The translations under genes were made by a program, and so were the position numbers. From NCBI RefSeq assembly GCF_024713975.1, contig NC_091103.1, positions 7,629,501 through 7,693,500 of the forward strand: 64,000 bases of DNA, read 5' to 3'. Positions 56,710-64,000 of this stretch are shown in pieces (the stretch's first letter is position 1; each line of letters opens with the position of its first letter). The notes beneath the pieces are model-generated. The model made no database searches and was not told the origin of the DNA. It saw nothing but the letters and a program-made list of their open reading frames with translations. This DNA comes from Paralichthys olivaceus. Lineage: Eukaryota > Chordata > Actinopteri > Pleuronectiformes > Paralichthyidae.

Positions 56710-57050
56710 TACCACTAGTATCCATCCATTCATCCATCCATCCATACAGCTTGTCCTTTTGAGGGTTGCGGAAAGAGGAGAATCTAAATCCAAGCTGACA
56801 TTGTGCATGAGGCTTGGCACATCCTGGGCAGGTCAGCAGTATGTGCCAGGGCCAACATACAACCATTCTCACTACATCACTGACGATTTTGAGTTTCCAA
56901 TTAATCCCAATCTTCATGTCTTTGGACTGTTGGAGAAAACTCATACACACACGGGAAGAACATGCAAACTCCACACAGGAAGACCACGGACAAACTGTGG
57001 AAACTTCTTCTAGTTAGGTGACAGTGCACCACTGTGCTGCCTGACACAAA
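56710..57050 (+). repeat. decayed fish dispersed repeat, copy 1
   Basis: It begins with CATCCATCCATCCAT, then TTTTGAGGGTTGCGG, and has CATGTCTTTGGACTGTTGG and GAACATGCAAACTCCAC near its end. These phrases are typical of a very common teleost retroelement tail. It is degraded and non-coding. Confidence 0.6.
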
Positions 57051-57074
57051 CAAGACAAAATACTGGATCAACAC

Positions 57075-57481
57075 TTAAAGGGATAGTTCACTGAAAAATG
57101 AAATGAAAAAAAATTATCATTCATTATCTGTTCACCACATTGCAGATGGAGGGTGAGTGAAGTGTTTGATTCTACAAAACACTTCTGGGGTCTCAGGGGT
57201 AAACGTTGCCTCAGCAGAGTCCAATACAATGGAGGTTAAAACATGGTGTAAATGACCATGTTTGGTCATGACACTTGGATGACACCACACAAGCAGTATA
57301 GAGGCATGTTATGTTTTTTCTGAAGAAGAGGACACCATTGACTTCAATTGTATTTGATTCTCCTGCAATGCTGTTTACCTCCTCCAGAAGTGTTTTGTGG
57401 ACCCAAACACTTCACCTGCCCCTCCATTGGGATTGTGGTGAGTGGGTACATTTTTTATTTTTCAGTGAACTATCCCTTTAA
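57075..57481. mobile_element. MITE with perfect 25-base terminal inverted repeats
   Basis: Positions 57075-57099 and 57457-57481 are exact reverse complements over 25 bases; the arm reads TTAAAGGGATAGTTCACTG and then AAAAAT. The whole element is 407 bases and does not encode protein. TTAA is the outermost tetranucleotide at both ends, which could be either the arm itself or a TTAA target duplication. The AAAGGGATAGTTCA start is a phrase I associate with non-autonomous DNA transposons of fish. Confidence 0.8.
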
Positions 57482-57529
57482 GCTGATGACACTCATCATT
57501 AGTGATGCAGTGTTGACATCTTCCATGTT

Positions 57530-57815
57530 TGTAGGAGGAGCTGGTGCCAAACCCAGCTGACAGTGAGCGAGAGATGGGATACACCCCAGTCACCAGTATA
57601 TCCCAGTGCTGACATATACAGACAAACAGCCATTCATCCTCAGTCACACCTAAGGATAATTTAGAGTCTCCAATTAACCAACCACAATATGCATGTCTTT
57701 GGACTGTGGGCGGAAGCTCCACACAGAAAAATCCCAGCTGAGCAAGGATTTCAGCCGGGAACCTCCTTGCTACGAGGCAGCAGTACTGCCCACTGCATCA
57801 TCATGCCACCCTCAA
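57530..57815 (+). repeat. decayed fish dispersed repeat, copy 2
   Basis: It carries CCCAGCTGACAGTGAGCGA, GGGATACACCCC, ATTTAGAGTCTCCAATTAACC, CATGTCTTTGGACTGTGGG and later AGCAGTACTGCCCACTGCA. It belongs to the same family as copy 1, in the same orientation, and lies on the other side of the MITE. Confidence 0.6.
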
Positions 57816-59169
57816 GTTTATCAGTTATTTTAATTATAATATAAATATGAAAGCAAGCTCCCACAAAGTTTATAAAAGATATTTATAAATATACCATTAT
57901 ATACATCTTATTTTGTTTCCCACTGATGATATCACTCATAACCTAGTTCATTAATATGCTGTACTTTGCCAGTATAATTGATAGTAATTTGTAGGCTGCA
58001 TCCGTGTTAACAAAATGTGAATTATTGACATGGACATGTTCTTCCTAAACCTTTACATCAAGTGCTTTAAACCGAGACTTTAGGCTGTTTGTTTCACACA
58101 GATAGGCTCAATAAATTCTCCTCTCAACCCCATAGTCATTCATTTTTTAGGAACCCTTGTATCTATAAATATTTTATGATGCAAATTTTTATTGCTTTTC
58201 TGGCTGTGCATTTGAGGCAAGGACCTTTTAATATATTATTTTTTTTTGTACATAAAGCTATACAGAAAAATCAGTTTATGACATACTTTAAACTGAGGCC
58301 CTTGTTTATATGAGCAGCTCTGCTTAAACTAGGACAGAACAAATATAAGATGCTCAAACCTTGAGCATCTGTCAGTAGTGAAAATCACATATATACACAC
58401 ATTCGTTCTGGATGGAACTTCCATGAATGGTAGGTTAAACACATTTTTGAAGCACAGGGTTTTTTGCAATTTGAGGAAGAAAAGAGACAGAAGTTGAAAT
58501 CTGAAGGAATAATTAAAAAGTAAGTTATTAAAATGTAAATCATTCTAGAGCTGCTAAAGTACCCACACTAGTAAACCAGGACAACAAAACTACCTCACCA
58601 AGTATTTCCAAGCTCTAGTTGGCCTACCTGGTCACATGCATTGACCTAAGTTTGGATTTTGATGTTGAAAATTAGAAAACCAAGGCCACCAAATTTCCCA
58701 CTATCCTACTTTGATATTATCCAGAGAGGCCAACCAAATGAGAGACGTGGTGTTGTGCGTACATCATTTTAATAATTCAAATATCAGTTCCACTAAAAAT
58801 AGATATATGATGATAGGAATCATGTGTTTGCTTTCATATTACCTGTTACCATCATGTGACATATGATGGGTTAATGTTTGTCTAGTTGTCAAAAAGTTAC
58901 TTTGTTGGGGCACTGAATATTACCCTACTATTTTTTTTTATAGTACAAACAGATGGATTCAGTTGTGCCAGCAGTTTAAGGCAGTAAACTCTCCTGAAGG
59001 AGTGAAGCCAAAATCAGGAGGCAGGTCTGGTGGATTAAATCCACTTCATGCAAACCTTGATTGTCCTGTACTGTTTAATATAAAACATTTTATTTTATAG
59101 CTTACAGAAAGATCCCACCCTCATTTGGCACATATGCACTGGAAAACGTCTGGAAATTCTGAGTCTTCA

Positions 59170-59690
59170 GTGTAGTTCGAACCAAAATAACAGGTGTGAC
59201 CACAGTCCAGACTTTTTGTTTCGGACTTTCAGACCAATTGCAGGACGTTCCTACAGCGTTTAACAATAGAAGAAGAAAAAGAAGCAGACGATGACATAAT
59301 GTTTGAATATTCATTTTGTGGGTCATAATACCATAATGATATTACATTCGCAAAGAAATTAATGAAATGAACTGGTTTAATAAATTTTCCTCAAATCATA
59401 CGGAAAAACGACTTTTCTCAGAACAGAACTGACGACTTGCAGTTGTCAGACACATGCCCGTCTATGAACCAATTATTCTCAAGTATAGGTAGATGCAGCC
59501 CACGTAAGTGATAACGGCAGGATATACTCATATAAAAGTCTTACGTCCGCTTCCTAAATTACAATATGAAACCAAAACTAAACGGATCAAATATAAACAA
59601 TGTATCAAAGACATCTACTTTGGTTTGGACCATGGTCCAGACAATCAGGTGTGAAAACCCCCAGAAGTGACTTTATGCACACCCTTCTAA
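59170..59690. mobile_element. candidate DNA transposon relic in ankrd13b intron 1
   Basis: The left part has GTTCGAACCAAAATAACAGG then TGTGACCACAGTCCAGAC; the right part has TTTGGTTTGGACCATGGTCC and CAGGTGTGAAAACC. These are inverted or related phrases as found at the two ends of some fish non-autonomous DNA elements. Boundaries are approximate. Confidence 0.35.
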
Positions 59691-61289
59691 AGAGAGCAAG
59701 GACAAGAGGCAGATTCCTATTATGAGCCATGACAGAAAAAACGGAGGGAGTGTAACAGGGGAAGAAGAGGAAGATATTTGAGTGAAAAATGCAAAATCCT
59801 TGTGGCAACAATACGTTATAATACACTGAGTGCATTGTTATAATTTCCATGATATCACATGTTAGGCATTAGGGTATCACATTCTGACCATGCTGTTACA
59901 GCCCAAGTAACAAAGGCAGTGTTGTGCTGATAATGTCTGGTCTCTGGTGAATTCAGTTCCCACTCTACTGTGTAGTAAACAGTATATCACTGACCTCTGA
60001 ATTATGCTACAATAAAATAAAGGTAATCTAAAGCCATCTCCATACTACAGGTTTTAAAAGTCTCCCTTCGCTTTGGAGAAATGAGGAGACTCATTTAATT
60101 TCACTGTGTTCATGCATCCAATATCCGGCACTGTTTCTGATGGCACTCTTATTTCCTTCCTGCACAATAAGGCAGTGGACGGTTGGTGTGTGATGGTGCT
60201 GACAGTGTTTAAGACTTGTGTTATGGCAACGTGAGACTGTCTGTAGGCTTCAGTGTTTTCCCAATGATCCATAAGCAGCATAGCAGATTGCAAATATGAA
60301 TGAGTGACTGGAAGAGATATTGTGCTGCGCTACAGAGGAAGAATTGTTACAATGGATATCAATGTTACGACACAAAGTCAGAGAGAGAAACTGAATCGAA
60401 AGAGTGGTCGTATAAATGCCAAAGACAAACATCTGACCACAGAGGAAGCACAAAGAGAACGAGAAAAATATGATGTAAAATAGGAAGAACAAAACAGTGG
60501 ATAATAAAAGATGGGGTGAGGTTTCAGCAGTTTTTATATCTTTTCATCAGGCATAAAAGTCATCGTAAAACTTGTCATGAAACAAGGTGGTTGTTAAGAA
60601 AATAACTGGCAGTTGGGAAAAGAGAGGAGAGATGGGAAAAGCAAGGGGGCAACATTCACTATCACACTGAAATAACGACAGACTTTGACCATGAACAGAG
60701 GCTGTCTTGATTTCGCACAGAGTGTGATTGAAACAGAACAGGACCATTTAAGGAATGATGGTCTATCTCAAGACAAAGGCAGGAAATGACACAAAGATGT
60801 CTGTTCTCTTTCTGTGGGGCTGCTCTTTGTCCTCCCTGTGTCTCTATGACTGACTGCAGCCATCTCTTTTTCCATCGGTGCATGGTTTGATTATAATGCC
60901 CTCGGCAAGGTGCTAATGCTAAATCAGCATTATAAAATCTTCTGCTCTGTTGCTGGCTTGAGGGAACAGAACCATAAATTCAAGGCTCTCATTCTCATTG
61001 CAGTCGTTCTAGGGCTAAATCTTTACACCACCCATCTGCTCTCTGCTTGCACCTGTCTACTACAAACCTTTCTCTTTTTCCTGCTCCTCTCATCCTCTCA
61101 GCCTCCTTCTCCCTGTCTTCAAATCACATTCAGCCACTGTCAAGTTTCCCTTATCTGTTTCACCTGGTGCCTTCCATCCCTCATTACCTCCAACCATTCA
61201 TCCAACTCCCCCACTCTCACCCCTCCCACTTTCCTCTGTGAAAAGAAACCCAAGTCCTAATTGTTGGCATCCGTCCTATAGGGCTTACG

Positions 61290-62735
61290 ATGGTTTGTGG
61301 CTCAAGGGCCATCAGTTTTTGTTGCAGCAGCAATTGTGACTGTGCAGCCCTTCTCTAGAGAAGGAATCTCTTCTACTGTTGGCACAGATGAAGGAAGAGG
61401 GGCTGGGCACTGCTTGTAGTTTGACTCCTGTCTTTTCTCCTGCAGTAAAAAAGTGTCCTCATATGCATGGTAAATTCCTGCAGCAACAGACTGTCTCCAT
61501 GGCAAACAGGATTTTGGATGCCACTTGATCCAGCAGATTTGTATTTCTGGTGCAGGGGTCCAGGCTTCATTGTTGTATACCAGGGTGTTAATGATACAGA
61601 CTTTGTAAAACAGTAAATAAGTTGCGTTGACAACTTGGCCTTCAATGTGTAACCCTCGCATGATGGGTGCTCAGTTCTTCGTCAATTGAGAGGTTATGAG
61701 ACACTGTGGACTTGCGTGATGTATGCTGTTGACACAATCAAGCTTCTTTTTGTTAATGGAGATGGGCGGACAGGCTTCAAGTTCTTGGCCCATGATGTTG
61801 TTCTTTGTAATCCTTATTTGAGGGCAAACTCCTTACAAACATGTAAGAGCCATCAGCCCCTGGAACTGTGACTCAGTGTCTGATGCTATCGCTGCTCTGT
61901 CTGCGAATTGCATTTTCCTCTGGAGCCCACTGGTTACTTTGTTCTTAGAGAACACATTGGCAAGATTAGAGACTTTGCTGTCAGCTCTGGTGCAAGTTAC
62001 AAATAATGTTACATTCTGGTTGAAGGCAGAGAGAGAAAGAGCTAGACGACAGCTGGGTTGGTGGAGTGACCGGCATTTATGGGAGGGCGTACCAAAAGCT
62101 TAGCATGGTTAATCTGCTTGCACTGTAGCTCGACCTTGCTCATTATGAGGAAGTGGTCCATGTTGTAGTCTTAATTAATAGTTATAGGTGATTTGGAACT
62201 GGTGATTGCAGCGCAGTTTCCTTCCATTCTCATACAAGTTCCCCGGTCTGAAATGACCAAGGCAATCTGGCAAGGATTCATTTTTAGCATCCAGCCTGGC
62301 ATTGAACACCCTCATTGAATTGGGATGAATGTGATGAACATGTCGAGCTCCTTGTAGAACTTGTCTTCCTACTCTGGTGGCAAGCAGAGAGTTGAGCTGT
62401 AGACACTCCGCAGATTGACTGGTCCACTGCTAGTAGATACAAGTTTGAGCCTTTGAGCTTCATGTTAAGTTATGGCATGCAGGGTTGTCTTCACTGAAAA
62501 GCCCACACTATATTCTCAGGTCTTGTCTGCACACTTGACATGCCAGAAAAAGGTGTGGTTATGTCCCTTCAGGGAAATGCTGTCAGCAAACTGTATCTCT
62601 TGGAGAGCAGCAGTGTCAACAAGAAGTCTGTTAAGCTCTCGGTCAATGATGGTGGTCTTGTGGGAGTCTTCGATGTTGTTGAAGCTGTCTGAGAGCCCTG
62701 CACAGAGAGTCCTGATATTCCAGCTACATATTCAA
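61290..62735 (-). mobile_element. decayed non-LTR retrotransposon (APE endonuclease and reverse transcriptase relic)
   Basis: Read on the minus strand from 62735, one frame begins WNIRTLCAGLSD, continues DRELNRLLVDTAALQE and ends near HTFFWHVKC. This is the N-terminus of an apurinic-like endonuclease of a LINE, with the LQE motif. Further along, 61.6-61.3 kb encodes INTLVYNNEAWTPAPE, equivalent to the TLLYGxETWT stretch near the end of LINE reverse transcriptases. Stops and frame changes are frequent between these parts, and the total length of 1.45 kb is too short for a complete element. It is inserted opposite to ankrd13b and cannot be functional. Confidence 0.65.
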
Positions 62736-64000
62736 AGAACTGATGTCTTCATTTTGGAGATGTCCTATTTTTAGCACTACAAAGAAACAAGCAGATGTCA
62801 CACAGGCTGGGTTAGTGTCAGATTTATTTAAGTTACTGAAAGCTATTAATAGAAAGAAAGAGAGTGAGAGAGAAACAATTACACTGTAATATGTGAGAGA
62901 AAAGTCAGATTTTTGAGGAAATAAAAGAGAAAAATTGAAGAAGGGAAGAATAGAAATAGATATATGTGGAATTGGAGAAACAATATGAGGAACCAGAAGC
63001 AAAGACCCATTCAATAAACACAATGCAATTAATAATTACAGATGCAGCAGTCATCTCACAGACTATGAAGTTAACACTCTTTGGTTTTACTAAATCCAGG
63101 TGCTGTTTTATTGATCCTTTGAAAGTCCTCACCTCTATGCACTTTTGTGTTATTCTAATGCATCTCATTAAAGGTCACCATTTCCCAGGGTGGGCTCAGC
63201 ATGTTTGTAAATGCCCTGATCATTGTTTATGAGCACTGAAGTCAGATCTCATAGAGATGAATGTGGTGGCAAGTTCAAGAGTTCCATGATTAATAGGATC
63301 CAAGGATGATCTGTACTAAAACATCCTTCAGGAGGATTGTTGTAGGATTTTTGTTGTACTTTGGCACTGGTTGTGGGGACATTATCTGCTGGGAGCGGTG
63401 ATCCAGAATTTCTCAAATAGTTTCTTGATGAATCGGATTTAATTATCAGGGTGTGATATTTGTAAGTCACCTTGGAAAAATGTGATTCAGGAAAAAAGGC
63501 CTCCTCTTGCAACCTCCACTGTGAGTCATTCTTTAACAATAATGATGTGGTCACTGAATTCTTGCAGAAAGTATATACATGAGACCCTTTGGCTTACAAC
63601 ATACAATATGTAGTTGTTATCTGTATCACTCAGGTCTTTAAATTAAAATGTGATGTAGAAAATTACCCCAAATCAATATGCTGACATTTTGGATTTTTCT
63701 TTCTGCATCGCCCCTTGGTTTTTAAAGGTGTCTCAGCATAACTGAGGCTCTTAAATGTATCCACTTGTTAAGTGCAAAAAACATGAAGTAATGTCAAGAA
63801 AAACATTTAAAAAATCATGATATCTATTTATTATGCCCTGCACATCTTCTTGTTGTGCCAAAATGACCCTTTGATTTCATTGTCAGCCCTTTCTGTGCAC
63901 AACCATTTACCAGACCAAAGAAAGAGAGTGACAGCTGTCATGTTTCACTCCAACAGGCCAAAGCATCATGTGACTATGCTGTTGTATAGCATATGCACTG

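Larger units (their letters stand above)
55152..64000 (+). other. ankrd13b intron 1, continuing past the right edge
   Basis: No second exon (expected to encode the ankyrin repeats) is recognisable, so the intron is at least 8.8 kb. It is AT-rich and holds the repeat relics listed separately at 56.7-57.8, 59.2-59.7 and 61.3-62.7 kb. The remaining stretches, 55.3-56.7, 57.9-59.1, 59.7-61.2 and 62.8-64.0 kb, show no feature I can support. Confidence 0.55.

Noticed and set aside
57075-57481. piggyBac-type assignment of the MITE because TTAA is at both ends
   Set aside because: piggyBac arms usually continue with CCC after TTAA; here AGGG follows, so the superfamily is left open.

Overview
This is a vertebrate nuclear window, almost certainly from a ray-finned (teleost) fish. 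It holds intron-rich genes with GT-AG junctions, long CA/GT microsatellites and several relics that resemble families dispersed in fish genomes. The gene order tp53i13 - git1 - ankrd13b matches human chromosome 17q11.2. I found no rRNA, tRNA, CRISPR array or bacterial-style operon.

Layout from left to right. Positions 1-4600 are unresolved sequence with a plus-strand poly(A) signal near 1280. At 4625-4685 (minus) lies one apparent first coding exon encoding a signal-peptide-like start; the rest of that gene would lie beyond the left edge. At 9387-11062 (minus) is a four-exon gene for a 114-residue Lys/Ser/Asp-rich protein. At 12507-22102 (minus) is a 29-exon gene for a 906-residue protein in which block after block of acidic serines followed by polylysine is encoded one block per exon. 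All 28 junctions keep frame. I do not recognise either of these two proteins. From 23904 to 27778 (plus) runs tp53i13, a type I membrane protein of 593 residues whose start faces away from the large Lys/Ser gene. From 34066 to 53206 (minus) runs git1, 20 located exons giving about 771 residues (ArfGAP, ankyrin, SHD, coiled coil, C-terminal paxillin-binding domain). At 55044-55151 (plus) is the first exon of ankrd13b, head to head with git1; its intron 1 fills the rest of the window and carries decayed transposons.

The established genes do not form a pathway as a group. GIT1 is an ArfGAP scaffold for PIX/PAK/paxillin signalling, ANKRD13B is a ubiquitin-binding endocytic adaptor, and TP53I13 is a p53-responsive membrane protein in mammals. 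The most unusual content is the pair of Lys/Ser genes at 9.4-22.1 kb. The large one looks built by repeated duplication of phase-0 exons, and the duplication between 14.3 and 15.3 kb is recent enough that the introns are still alike. The design resembles Nopp140/Treacle-type nucleolar proteins, but the sequence is not one I recognise.
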